A stretch of 64,000 nt of DNA, taken from assembly GCA_902779575.1 (NCBI GenBank), contig CACZBW010000006.1, positions 186,001-250,000 of the forward strand. Reading direction: 5' to 3'. The notes under the pieces were generated by a model. It had not been told where the DNA came from and ran no database searches. It was given only the letters and a program-made list of their open reading frames with translations. Positions within the stretch are counted from its first letter, which is position 1. Each line of letters begins with the position of its first letter. Source of the stretch: an uncultured Lachnospiraceae bacterium (GTDB lineage: Bacteria; Bacillota; Clostridia; Lachnospirales; Lachnospiraceae). Positions 53,522-60,666 of this stretch are shown here, piece after piece. Both the position numbers and the translations under genes were made by a program.

Positions 53522-54865
53522 TCAGGCGCGCAGGCTCCTGCTGCGCTCCAGAAGATACTCCTTCCTGTTTCTGGCAGGATCTTCCAGCACTTCATCCAGC
53601 AGAGCCTGAAGAACGCTCCCCAGTTCAGGACCTTTTTTCATCCCGTCCGCCAGGAGGTCGTCACCGCTCACAGCCAGCTGTTTTAACGACAGACAGTCGC
53701 CGTCTGCCAGAATTTCCTCATAGAGTTCCTTCACCCTGTCCATATAGGCAAGCTTTTCCTTCTGTACTTCCGGATTCTGCCCCCGGATATCCGCGCACTT
53801 CACCTCCAGGAACAGCGGAAAAAGATCCTCCCCGATCCGGACCACAGCCCTGCGGACTCCCTCCGGAGTAAGATCCGGATAGAGTGAATGACAGCGGACA
53901 AGCTGCACGACGCTCCGTTCCGAAGCTCTGTCGAACTTCAGCCTTCTCATGATTCTGCCTGCGATCTCCGCTCCCGGAGCCGCATGTCCCCGATGATGGT
54001 AGATCCCGTTCTCATCGACCGTTTGCACCGAAGGTTTCCCCATATCATGAAAAAGCATGGTCAGCCGCAGGATTCTGTCCGCCCGTATCGCCATAAGCGT
54101 ACGGATCGTGTGCTCCCCGACTGAGAAAATATGATGGGGATTGTTCTGCGGCGCTTCCATAATCAGGTCAAATTCCGGAAGCACCTGCGCCGTGATCCCG
54201 CATTCCCAGGCGAGAGAAATCATTTCAGGATGCGGCGAGACAAGCAGCTTAACCAGTTCCATCTGAATCCGTTCCGCGCTCACAAGCTTCAGGGAAGGTG
54301 CCAGTTCCTCCGCGGCCCTGCGGATCCCGGGATCCAGCTCAAAGCCCAGTTTCGCGCAGAAGCGCACAGCCCGGAAGATCCTGAGTGCGTCCTCCGTGAA
54401 ACGTTCCCGCGGCTCCCCTACGCAGCGCACAAGCTTCCTTTCAAGGTCTCCCAGACCGTCGAACAGATCCACCAGACCTTCTTCCTCATTATAGGCCATG
54501 GCGTTAATGGTAAAATCCCTGCGCCTTAAATCCTCCCTCAGGCTCGAGGTGAATTCCACCCTGTCCGGGTGTCTGTGATCTTCATAATTTCCGTCCAGCC
54601 GGTAGGTTGTAACCTCGAAGCTTTCCCCGTCCATCCTGACAGTCACGGTTCCGTGCTCGATTCCCGTATCGATGGTTGCCGGAAAAATCCTTTTAATTTC
54701 TTCAGGCTTCGCGCTGGTCGTGATATCCCAGTCATCCGGAGCGCATCCGAGAATCATGTCCCTCACGCAGCCGCCCACTGCGAAGGCCTCATATCCTTCC
54801 CGGTGAAGGCAGTCAAGTACCTTCCTGACTTTTACCGGGATTGTTATATTAAACAAATTACGCAT
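53522..54865 (-). CDS. cca: CCA tRNA nucleotidyltransferase with HD domain
   Basis: Class II nucleotidyltransferase of 447 residues that builds or repairs the CCA end of tRNA. YEAFAVGGCVRDMILGCAPD holds the flexible loop and first catalytic residues, DDWDITTSAKPEEI the acidic pair, RRRDFTINAMAYNEEEG the next block, and RFTEDALRIFRAVRF the base-selecting helix. A C-terminal HD phosphohydrolase domain follows (TMLFHDMGKPSV, RGHAAPGAEIA). MRNLFNITIP at 54865 is taken as start; AAAGGAAA lies somewhat far upstream, and an ATG 23 codons earlier is not supported. Confidence 0.93.
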   Translation of the reverse strand: MRNLFNITIPVKVRKVLDCLHREGYEAFAVGGCVRDMILGCAPDDWDITTSAKPEEIKRIFPATIDTGIEHGTVTVRMDGESFEVTTYRLDGNYEDHRHPDRVEFTSSLREDLRRRDFTINAMAYNEEEGLVDLFDGLGDLERKLVRCVGEPRERFTEDALRIFRAVRFCAKLGFELDPGIRRAAEELAPSLKLVSAERIQMELVKLLVSPHPEMISLAWECGITAQVLPEFDLIMEAPQNNPHHIFSVGEHTIRTLMAIRADRILRLTMLFHDMGKPSVQTVDENGIYHHRGHAAPGAEIAGRIMRRLKFDRASERSVVQLVRCHSLYPDLTPEGVRRAVVRIGEDLFPLFLEVKCADIRGQNPEVQKEKLAYMDRVKELYEEILADGDCLSLKQLAVSGDDLLADGMKKGPELGSVLQALLDEVLEDPARNRKEYLLERSRSLRA

Positions 54866-54973
54866 GGCAAAAAACCAATTTCCTTTCGTTTTATCAGTAA
54901 TATTGCACATATTGTGCATGCTCACCATTTGCATCTATCTGTAAATACGAATAGGAGTGTGCTTTTTTTAGTC

Positions 54974-55002
54974 TTGACACTTCAAGTGCCGGGCGATATA
55001 AT
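54974..55002 (+). promoter_or_regulatory. Consensus sigma-A promoter of the cold-shock gene
   Basis: Perfect TTGACA (54974-54979), 17-bp spacer, perfect TATAAT (54997-55002). It gives a leader of about 130 nt with a TTGTTGA/TCAACAA hairpin; long structured leaders are usual for cold-shock genes and control their translation. Confidence 0.85.
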
Positions 55003-55138
55003 CGTTTTGCAATTAAGATTGACGGTTTTAAGATACATGGCCCTCGTTGATATATGTTGTTGATTGTCAACAAAGCTTGTGTTTTTTATAACCCACGATC
55101 AATCAATATCTATATATTTCAATGGAGGTAGTACCATA

Positions 55139-55339
55139 ATGAACAAGGGTACAGTTAAGTGGTTCAACGCTGAAAAAGGTTATGGCTTTATCACAGGTGA
55201 GGACGGAAAGGACGTTTTCGTTCATTTCTCCGCTATTCAGGGCGAAGGCTTCAAAACCCTGGAAGAGGGTCAGGCAGTTTCTTATGATCTGATCGAGGGC
55301 AATCGCGGAACTCAGGCTGCCAACGTCGTAAAACTGTAA
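55139..55339 (+). CDS. Cold-shock protein, CspA family
   Basis: A 66-residue single-stranded nucleic acid chaperone. [18 protein letters not shown] holds RNP1, and [10 protein letters not shown] holds RNP2. ATG 55139 has TGGAGG upstream; the open frame starts 25 codons earlier inside the leader and is not used. It is monocistronic, between a consensus promoter and a strong terminator. Confidence 0.97.
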   Translation: MNKGTVKWFNAEKGYGFITGEDGKDVFVHFSAIQGEGFKTLEEGQAVSYDLIEGNRGTQAANVVKL

Positions 55340-55377
55340 TTTTTCAGCTGATATTATAAGCGATTTCTGATAGGAAC

Positions 55378-55405
55378 GCGGTCCGCTCAGGCGGACCGCT
55401 TTTTT
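55378..55405 (+). terminator. Terminator of the cold-shock gene
   Basis: A perfect 9-bp stem GCGGTCCGC/GCGGACCGC (55378-55386 with 55391-55399) followed by six T. Confidence 0.92.
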
Positions 55406-55412
55406 CATGCCT

Positions 55413-55504
55413 GCCGCTGCAGACAGGCTGTTCTTTGCCCGGCGTCCGCCTGCTTCCTGCCCGCCGCTGCAGACAGGCTGTTCTTTGCCCGGGCGTCCGC
55501 CTGC
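55413..55504. repeat. 50-bp direct duplication
   Basis: Two near-identical copies starting at 55413 and 55463, each opening with GCCGCTGCAGACAGGCTGTT and ending GGCGTCCGCCTGC. They are non-coding, between the cold-shock terminator and the TPR gene. Confidence 0.88.
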
Positions 55505-55554
55505 GCCGTCATGAGCTTCAGCGCCGCGGACCGGGATATCGTCTGCGGCAGGGT

Positions 55555-56622
55555 TCAGCGCGTACTCAGGAAAGTGAGTTCCTTCTGCCCCCTCTGGTCG
55601 GTCGGATAGCGTTCCGCATAGGCGCGGCATTTCTCTCTGGCCATGACAAAATCAAGCTTGCGCTCATATGCGACAATCTCATTGAAATATAGTTCCTGCT
55701 TTCCCTGATTTCCTTCCAGCGCCAGACCTTCACCGATATAAACCAGGGCGGAATCCGGATCCCCCGACTGCAGGGCGCACAGGGCAAGCCCGTTGTAGCT
55801 GTCCACGTTCGCGCCTTCGATCGACTGAATCTGATTATAAATTGCCCGGGCGTTGTCATAATCGCCCCTGGCAAGGTAAATCTGCCCCATCAGGGACAGG
55901 GCCGGTACATAGTTTGCCTTCACAGGTTCGATCAGGGCTTTCTGTGCTTCGTCATACTGCTCCAGATAAAAATAGATCTGGCCGATATGGACATAGCTGT
56001 CCGTGCTGTCAGGCGTAATGCTCAGAGCCGTCTGCAGATACTCATCCCCGATCCCTGAGAGTTTCATCTGTTCATAGACACTGTAAATATTCAGGTACAG
56101 GTCGTAATTTCCCGGATCCAGGCTGACCGCATAATCGAAATTCACCCTTGCCTTGTCAAGTTCCGACCGGCACAGGTAAGCGGCTCCCCGGAAATAGTAG
56201 GCGTCCACAAGCTTCCCGTCCAGCTCCACAAGCTGATCACAGGTCTGGATCGTGCCGTCGTAATCCTTCAGACGGTACTGTGCGGAGGCTTTATACTGAA
56301 GCAGATCCAGCACAGTCTCAGGCATCTTGTCGTCCGTGGCGGCCAATGCCTGGTTGAAGGCTTCGATCGCCTCCCCGTAGCGGGCCTGTCCCATCAGCGC
56401 AATCCCCAGGCCTCTTGAAGCCGATACCGGATCCTCTCCCTGGGAGAGCGCAGCCGAAAATGCCTCCTCCGCTGCCATGTAATCCGAGGAAAGAAGCGCC
56501 GTATATCCCGCTTCCGTATGTGCGACGGAAACCGCACTGCCGCAGCCGGAACAAAGAAAAACGGTCATCAACAGTAAGGCGCCCGCAATGATATTGTTTT
56601 TGCCCTTTTTATATTTGCTCAT
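55555..56622 (-). CDS. TPR-repeat lipoprotein
   Basis: A 355-residue surface lipoprotein. The signal peptide NIIAGALLLMTVFLCSGC ends in a lipobox cysteine. The mature part is a run of about eight tetratricopeptide units, for example EAGYTALLSSDYMAAEEAF, RGLGIALMGQARYGEAIEAF, VHIGQIYFYLEQYDEAQKAL and NGLALCALQSGDPDSALVYI. TPR arrays bind partner proteins. Nothing in the sequence or in its isolated location gives a specific role. Confidence 0.88.
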   Translation of the reverse strand: MSKYKKGKNNIIAGALLLMTVFLCSGCGSAVSVAHTEAGYTALLSSDYMAAEEAFSAALSQGEDPVSASRGLGIALMGQARYGEAIEAFNQALAATDDKMPETVLDLLQYKASAQYRLKDYDGTIQTCDQLVELDGKLVDAYYFRGAAYLCRSELDKARVNFDYAVSLDPGNYDLYLNIYSVYEQMKLSGIGDEYLQTALSITPDSTDSYVHIGQIYFYLEQYDEAQKALIEPVKANYVPALSLMGQIYLARGDYDNARAIYNQIQSIEGANVDSYNGLALCALQSGDPDSALVYIGEGLALEGNQGKQELYFNEIVAYERKLDFVMAREKCRAYAERYPTDQRGQKELTFLSTR

Positions 56623-56983
56623 AAATGATCCTCGTGCATTTCTTCTGTGCTGCCCTTCATCGCCTTCCGGGAACGCCGTCAGCGTTCCGGCCGGCCCTGT
56701 TTCTCCATTGCAGAGGCGGCATGCTTTTTTATCATAGCATATCCGGCAAAAAAAATGAAATACATTGTTTCATCTGTTGGGCGTGGTCCGTGAACAGGAA
56801 TATCCGGACATCAGGAAAGCGCAGCGTACTGGCGCTGCGCTTTCGAATATCACTTATGTTATGTATCTGTTTACAGTGGGTATAACTATGTGGATTATGC
56901 GGCTCCATGACCGGCCGTCTTCCTTTTTCGCAGCAGATTCCGTTCCTGCTGACTGTCCGGTGCTGCAGCAAAAGGCCCGTCTG
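56623..56983. other. Gap between the TPR and ribU genes
   Basis: A 360-bp stretch with no credible gene. A weak minus-strand -10, TATGAT, near 56735 may belong to the TPR gene. Nothing else is recognised. Confidence 0.35.
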
Positions 56984-57634
56984 TCACCTTGAGGTCCCGT
57001 GGATCAGCGGGGACAGCGGCTTATAGATCAGCAGGCAGATCACTACGGAAAGCATCTCCTTTACAAAGGTAAAGGGCATATTAAAGATCAGCAGGCAGCT
57101 GAGCAGATCTCCGTCCTTGATCGAAGGACGAATGGCCTGATACATCGCGATGATTGTCTCCCTGGGCATAAAGGCCGTATAGAAGGGATAAACAATGAAA
57201 TAGTTGGTCAGCACGCTGAGAAGGGCGGACAGGACAGCACCTGTCAGAGCTCCGATAATTGCGCTCTTTTTGCTCTTATTGCGCTGGTAGATGAATCCGG
57301 CCGGCGCCACGAAGAAGGCGCTCAGGAGGAAATTGGAAAGCTCCCCGATCCCGCCTGTCGAAGTGCGAACAAGGTGGAGGAGGTTCTTGATCAGCGCGAT
57401 CGCGACGCCGTACAGCGGTCCCATGGCGAAGGAACCGATCAGGGCCGGAAGATCCGACAGATCCATCTTGATAAAGGACGGCATGAGGGGAACGGAAAAA
57501 TCGAACTGCATCAGCACGATGGACACCGCCGAAAGCATGGCGGTGACGGCGAGATAGCGGGTTCTCCTCTCTGTCTTTGACAAAGAGCCGGCCTTATAGC
57601 TGTTGTTGTGAATTGCTTTTGAATTGCTGCTCAT
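56984..57634 (-). CDS. ribU: RibU, riboflavin-specific S component of an ECF transporter
   Basis: Substrate-binding membrane subunit of 216 residues with about six membrane helices. Family features: TRYLAVTAMLSAVSIVLMQ at the N-terminus, SFIKMDLSDLPALIGSFAMG as the riboflavin-contacting block, GPLYGVAIALIKNLLHL, and a conserved TNYFIVYPFY. It takes up riboflavin together with the shared EcfA/EcfT energising module, which is not in this window. The FMN riboswitch in its leader confirms the substrate. Confidence 0.95.
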   Translation of the reverse strand: MSSNSKAIHNNSYKAGSLSKTERRTRYLAVTAMLSAVSIVLMQFDFSVPLMPSFIKMDLSDLPALIGSFAMGPLYGVAIALIKNLLHLVRTSTGGIGELSNFLLSAFFVAPAGFIYQRNKSKKSAIIGALTGAVLSALLSVLTNYFIVYPFYTAFMPRETIIAMYQAIRPSIKDGDLLSCLLIFNMPFTFVKEMLSVVICLLIYKPLSPLIHGTSR

Positions 57635-57723
57635 CTGAAAACACTCCTTTCGTGTTTCAGGAGATGACAGAGGATGGCAGATAACAGAAATTGGACAGAG
57701 ACGCTTTCCTCTCCCGGTCCGAT

Positions 57724-57760
57724 TAAAAAATCCGAAGCCTTATACATGGTCTCCGGACGT
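57724..57760 (-). terminator. Regulated terminator of the FMN riboswitch
   Basis: On the minus strand TCCGGAG pairs with CTTCGGA (with a G-U or bulge), directly before TTTTTT. It lies just after the aptamer, so FMN binding would favour termination. Confidence 0.7.
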
Positions 57761-57765
57761 CTCCC

Positions 57766-57877
57766 ATCTTCTTCCATCCGGACTGTAACCGTCGGTTCCG
57801 GAATCTCACCGGATCAGCCGCCGAAGCGGGTCGCAGACTTTAACTGCCGGTGGGGACTTTCACCCCGCCCTGAAGAT
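57766..57877 (-). promoter_or_regulatory. FMN riboswitch (RFN element)
   Basis: Highly conserved aptamer read on the minus strand: AGGGCGGGGTGAAAGTCCCC, ACCGGCAGT, GTCTGCGACCCGC, GATCCGGTGAGATTCCGGAA, CCGACGGTTACAGTCCGGAT. ATCTTC at 57872-57877 and GAAGAT at 57766-57771 close helix P1. It controls ribU. Confidence 0.97.
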
Positions 57878-57958
57878 CAATTTTCTCTTGTAACAACAGG
57901 GGTTCGCGGCCTGCCGCGAAAAATCGTAACAGGCTGCGCAACACCCTTAGCCGTCAAA

Positions 57959-57987
57959 ATATTAGCATATTTGCCCCGCCCTGGCAA
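57959..57987 (-). promoter_or_regulatory. Probable promoter of the riboswitch-ribU transcript
   Basis: Minus strand TTGCCA (57982-57987), 17-bp spacer, TAATAT (57959-57964), about 75 bp before the aptamer. Confidence 0.55.
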
Positions 57988-58100
57988 GCACTTTCTGCTT
58001 CTCCTGGATACTAGTCACATCACTAGTATAATTATGGATATTCACCTGTGCCGTATGGCCAAAGATCGAAGCCCTTACGACATCCGTAAACCTGAATTTA

Positions 58101-58652
58101 TTAAACCAGGAACTGTTCCAACACTATCTCCCGGATGGAGTCTTCTGTTTTTTTACCGGTGTTATTATAGATATGGCCTTGATTCTCCGGCATGGCTTCC
58201 AATTTCTTTTTCAGAAACAGAGCTCTGTCTATCATATCAACATCTCCTCTGTTCCGAATACGTTTTTCAATTTCATCTGCATCAGCTGTCAAAACAATAT
58301 AATACAGAGAAGAATTGTTCTTCTCCGCCAACTTCCTTACACGGTCAAGTTCATCTTCAATCACATAGTCTATAATAACATCAAGTTTATCCTGAAGAGC
58401 TCTATTCGCTGTGGCAATGATACAGTCCCAGTTAAATCGCAAAATATCTTCCCACAGAACCTGATCTGAAGCCTGTCCATCAACAAAGAAATCTCCCTTA
58501 TCTTCCGGCTCCACAAACCCTCTATGAAAATCATCCCCATGGATAACATAAACCGTTTTACATTCTTTTAAAACAAGATATCTTGAAAAGGAATCTGCAA
58601 AAGTGGTTTTCCCGCAACCACATGCACCGGACACAAAAAAGATTCTCGACAT
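58101..58652 (-). CDS. P-loop kinase-like protein
   Basis: A small ATP-binding protein of 183 residues. Walker A FFVSGACGCGKTTFADSF opens it; YVIHGDDFHRGF and IIDYVIEDELDRVRKLAEK follow, with an arginine-bearing lid (EIEKRIRNRGDVDMIDRAL). The layout fits the gluconate/shikimate or zeta-toxin-like small-molecule kinases, but the substrate is unknown. It is AT-rich compared with neighbours. GAGG and AAGG sites precede the ATG, and the gene begins 2 bp after the end of the broken DUF4177 frame, so it was part of a small operon with it and the acetyltransferase. Confidence 0.75.
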   Translation of the reverse strand: MSRIFFVSGACGCGKTTFADSFSRYLVLKECKTVYVIHGDDFHRGFVEPEDKGDFFVDGQASDQVLWEDILRFNWDCIIATANRALQDKLDVIIDYVIEDELDRVRKLAEKNNSSLYYIVLTADADEIEKRIRNRGDVDMIDRALFLKKKLEAMPENQGHIYNNTGKKTEDSIREIVLEQFLV

Positions 58653-58654
58653 CC

Positions 58655-58887
58655 TTAATCACCTCGTAGTTTCTTTGATGTAAACAGGAGTACATCATCA
58701 TCAAAAGTGCAAATTGTCTCATATCCCGATTCATCATTCAGACTCAGCCAGACGATGTACAACTAACCATTTCCCATCCATCATTGCCAGGCAGGTTAAG
58801 CTGATTTTCAATCTGATTGACCTTAACACTTCCCCCAAAGAAAGCCTGAGGATCATAATTCACCACTTTGTATTCGTACTTTCCCAT
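58655..58887 (-). pseudogene. DUF4177-like gene broken by a frameshift
   Basis: ATG 58887 opens MGKYEYKVVNYDPQAFFGG, and the DUF4177 core NQIENQLNLPGNDGWEMVS follows. The frame then ends at 58744, after 47 codons. The remainder is intact in another frame: YIVWLSLNDESGYETICTFD, then DVLLFTSKKLRGD and a TAA at 58655, 2 bp before the kinase start. One added base near 58760 would join them into a protein of about 77 residues. The start is 1 bp after the stop of the acetyltransferase. Confidence 0.7.
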
Positions 58888-58888
58888 A

Positions 58889-59356
58889 CTAACCTTCCTT
58901 GCAAATATCGATTAATACATATAAGAGTTCAATCTCATCAAGTCCATCGGTAATTACATTTTTTCTGCCTGTTTCTCGAAATCCCATTTTGTGATACAGC
59001 CGCTTTGCATTGGAATTGTTTTCGAGTATCCATAAAGAGGGGGTGCCTGTACACTGCTCCATTGCGAATTGCAACAGCTTTGTGCCATAGCCCATTCTCT
59101 GTTTTTGTGGAAGTATATAAAGATCTTCAATAAGATCATCTTTGACTGATACAATACCAATCGGCTCATCATCTTCTATCAGCATAAAAAATCTACTCCC
59201 ACAATCTATCTTACTTTGTATATACCCCTGTTGTCTTTCAGGCGTGTGCATTTCGACAAAATCGGGTGCGCAAAAAGAACTATGAGACTCTTTCCATGAG
59301 ACCGAATGTATAATCGCGGCTTGAAGCAAGTTCGTTTTGTCTACTGCAACAATCAT
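58889..59356 (-). CDS. GNAT-family N-acetyltransferase
   Basis: A 155-residue acetyl-CoA-dependent transferase. The acetyl-CoA site is LYILPQKQRMGYGTKLLQFA; the C-terminal motif LWILENNSNAKRLYHKMGFR is also typical. The substrate is not predictable; relatives act on protein N-termini, polyamines or antibiotics. AGGGAGG precedes the ATG, and a good promoter lies at 59393-59421. It is the first gene of the AT-rich unit acetyltransferase, DUF4177 remnant, kinase. Confidence 0.88.
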   Translation of the reverse strand: MIVAVDKTNLLQAAIIHSVSWKESHSSFCAPDFVEMHTPERQQGYIQSKIDCGSRFFMLIEDDEPIGIVSVKDDLIEDLYILPQKQRMGYGTKLLQFAMEQCTGTPSLWILENNSNAKRLYHKMGFRETGRKNVITDGLDEIELLYVLIDICKEG

Positions 59357-59392
59357 GCTTTCCTCCCTAAATCTCTTTTCTTCTTTGGGAAT

Positions 59393-59421
59393 AATATATC
59401 TGGGACTCGGTCTGACTTCAA
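59393..59421 (-). promoter_or_regulatory. Promoter of the acetyltransferase gene
   Basis: Minus strand TTGAAG (59416-59421), 17-bp spacer, TATATT (59393-59398). The same promoter is found in the duplicate at 60371-60399. Confidence 0.65.
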
Positions 59422-59473
59422 CATTCTTCTGTTTGATCTCCAGAATGTACTCTCAACGTCCTACACAACAAAA

Positions 59474-59500
59474 TCCCCAGAGGTTTATCGCCTCCGGGGA
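59474..59500 (-). terminator. Terminator in module copy 1
   Basis: TCCCCAGAGG (59474-59483) and CCTCCGGGGA (59491-59500), one mismatch, 7-base loop. On the minus strand it is followed by TTTTGTTGT. Confidence 0.7.
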
Positions 59501-59549
59501 CTCCCATTGTCTTTAGTAGTCGGAATTACCGACCATTAACCGCTCAGTC

Positions 59550-59946
59550 TTATTTTGTCTTAACTATCTTCACTTTGCTCCATCCGGATTTATAACCGTT
59601 ACCAATATAGCGGACGCGGATGTAATATGTCTTGTTCCTCTCAAGATGCAGGACGGCTTTTATATCATTCCGGCCAACTTTCTCACTCCCGACATTCACG
59701 GTGAAATCCGGGCTCGTTGAGAACTGCACCTGAACACGGTCTGTCAGATCAAAAGGTACCGCTTCCGCCGTTCATGTCACAAGAACCTTGCCCTTCTTCT
59801 TGGCTTTGGTCTTGACATTTTTCGGTGTTGCAGACTGAACAGTGTTTACCCTCCGTCAGACCTGTCTCCGTATTGCGGCTAATCCCATGCTTCCGCATCA
59901 GTTCAATCTGCTTAATACTCCTATCCGGCTGTGAAACTTGAATTTG
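59550..59946 (-). pseudogene. Remnant of a large cell-surface protein (fibronectin III-like C-terminus)
   Basis: One frame reads RNTETGLTEGKHCSVC, a motif known from repeat regions of Lachnospiraceae surface proteins. It then shifts frame to VNTVQSATPKNVKTKAKKKG, the start of a fibronectin III-like domain. A TGA replaces the expected tryptophan after KVLVT. The rest follows in frame: VQVQFSTSPDFTVNVGSEKV and NKTYYIRVRYIGNGYKSGWS, ending KIVKTK at 59550. At least one frameshift and one nonsense change make it non-functional. Confidence 0.75.
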
Positions 59947-60312
59947 TTACTCACTCATTTTTTGTAAAAGAAACCGAATCGATCTGAAGGAACTTTTTCT
60001 GATGCCGTGAAATGGACAGAGCGAGAATGTATTCTTCAGTCGTTCCATCCTCATTTTCGCATTGAAATACCATTTAACGGCACTGTAATCGCTCGCAAAG
60101 ACATCTGCTTCCTTTATAATTGACCACGCCTTATTCTCCTTGGCATTGTCCAAATCCAGCAGTAATGTAGCTCCGCTTTCCACTGTGGCTGAGAAATTTT
60201 CGCCATCTGCGATAAATGATGTTGGCTTGTATGGTCTATTGATCACAAACACCGCTGCAATGATTACAATTACCGATATGGCTGTTATAATGGCTATATT
60301 TTTCTTTGACAT
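59947..60312 (-). pseudogene. Membrane-anchored small protein gene with a 3' frameshift
   Basis: The open frame gives 121 residues: one N-terminal membrane helix (NIAIITAISVIVIIAAVFVI), an extracytoplasmic part (FIADGENFSATVESGATLLL), then an unnatural Met/Arg/Phe-rich end. Near 60066 another frame offers a far more protein-like ending, YFQCENEDGTTEEYILALSI then SRHQKKFLQIDSVSFTKNE, with a TGA at 59951. Restoring one T in the TTT run would join them. I do not recognise the family. AAGGTG precedes the ATG at 60312, and a good promoter lies at 60371-60399. Confidence 0.6.
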
Positions 60313-60370
60313 ACACGCTCACCTTCTCTTAAATAATTGATTTCACAAATCCCGATTCTTCTCTGAGAAT

Positions 60371-60399
60371 AATATAGCTATGAGCCGGTCTGACTTCAA
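60371..60399 (-). promoter_or_regulatory. Promoter of the small membrane protein gene
   Basis: Minus strand TTGAAG (60394-60399), 17-bp spacer, TATATT (60371-60376); the same hexamers and spacing as at 59393-59421. Confidence 0.65.
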
Positions 60400-60466
60400 C
60401 ATTCTTCTGTTTGATCCCGGGAATGTGCTCTCAGCGTCTCACATAGCAAAATCCCCGGAGCTTTAT

Positions 60467-60533
60467 TGATATGCTCCCTTCATGATTGACAGTGATTTTC
60501 TTTTTCACTGTCTCTCAAAAAGGGAGCATGCCA
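60467..60533. mobile_element. 67-bp miniature inverted-repeat element
   Basis: Ends TGATATGCTCCCTT and, reversed, TGGCATGCTCCCTT are 14-bp inverted repeats with two mismatches. An inner GACAGTGA/TCACTGTC stem makes one long hairpin. TTTAT flanks it on both sides (60462-60466 and 60534-60538) but occurs once in the paralogous module at 59484-59488, which shows insertion with a 5-bp target duplication. It has no coding capacity. Confidence 0.8.
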
Positions 60534-60666
60534 TTTATCTCCTCCGGGGATTCTCGTTGTCTTCAGCAGTCGGAAATGTCGACAATTAACCGATCCTTCT
60601 TAATTTATCCGGTTTTAAGCATGCGGTAGAAAGCTTGAAACAAAGAGATCAGAAAGAATCTGCTTT

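Larger units (their letters stand above)
59378..59542. repeat. Duplicated terminator/promoter module, copy 1 (empty site)
   Basis: Shares about 80 percent identity by eye with 60353-60592, including GGTCTGACTTCAACATTCTT, the CCCC/GGGG hairpin stem, TTGTCTT and the ATTAACCG end. Lacks the 67-bp insert present in copy 2. On the minus strand it supplies a terminator for the remnant upstream and a promoter for the acetyltransferase. Confidence 0.85.
60353..60592. repeat. Duplicated terminator/promoter module, copy 2 (carries a 67-bp insert)
   Basis: The paralogue of 59378-59542, lying just upstream of the small membrane protein gene on the minus strand. It is longer by 72 bp because a hairpin element plus a 5-bp duplication interrupts the loop of its terminator. 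Confidence 0.85.
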
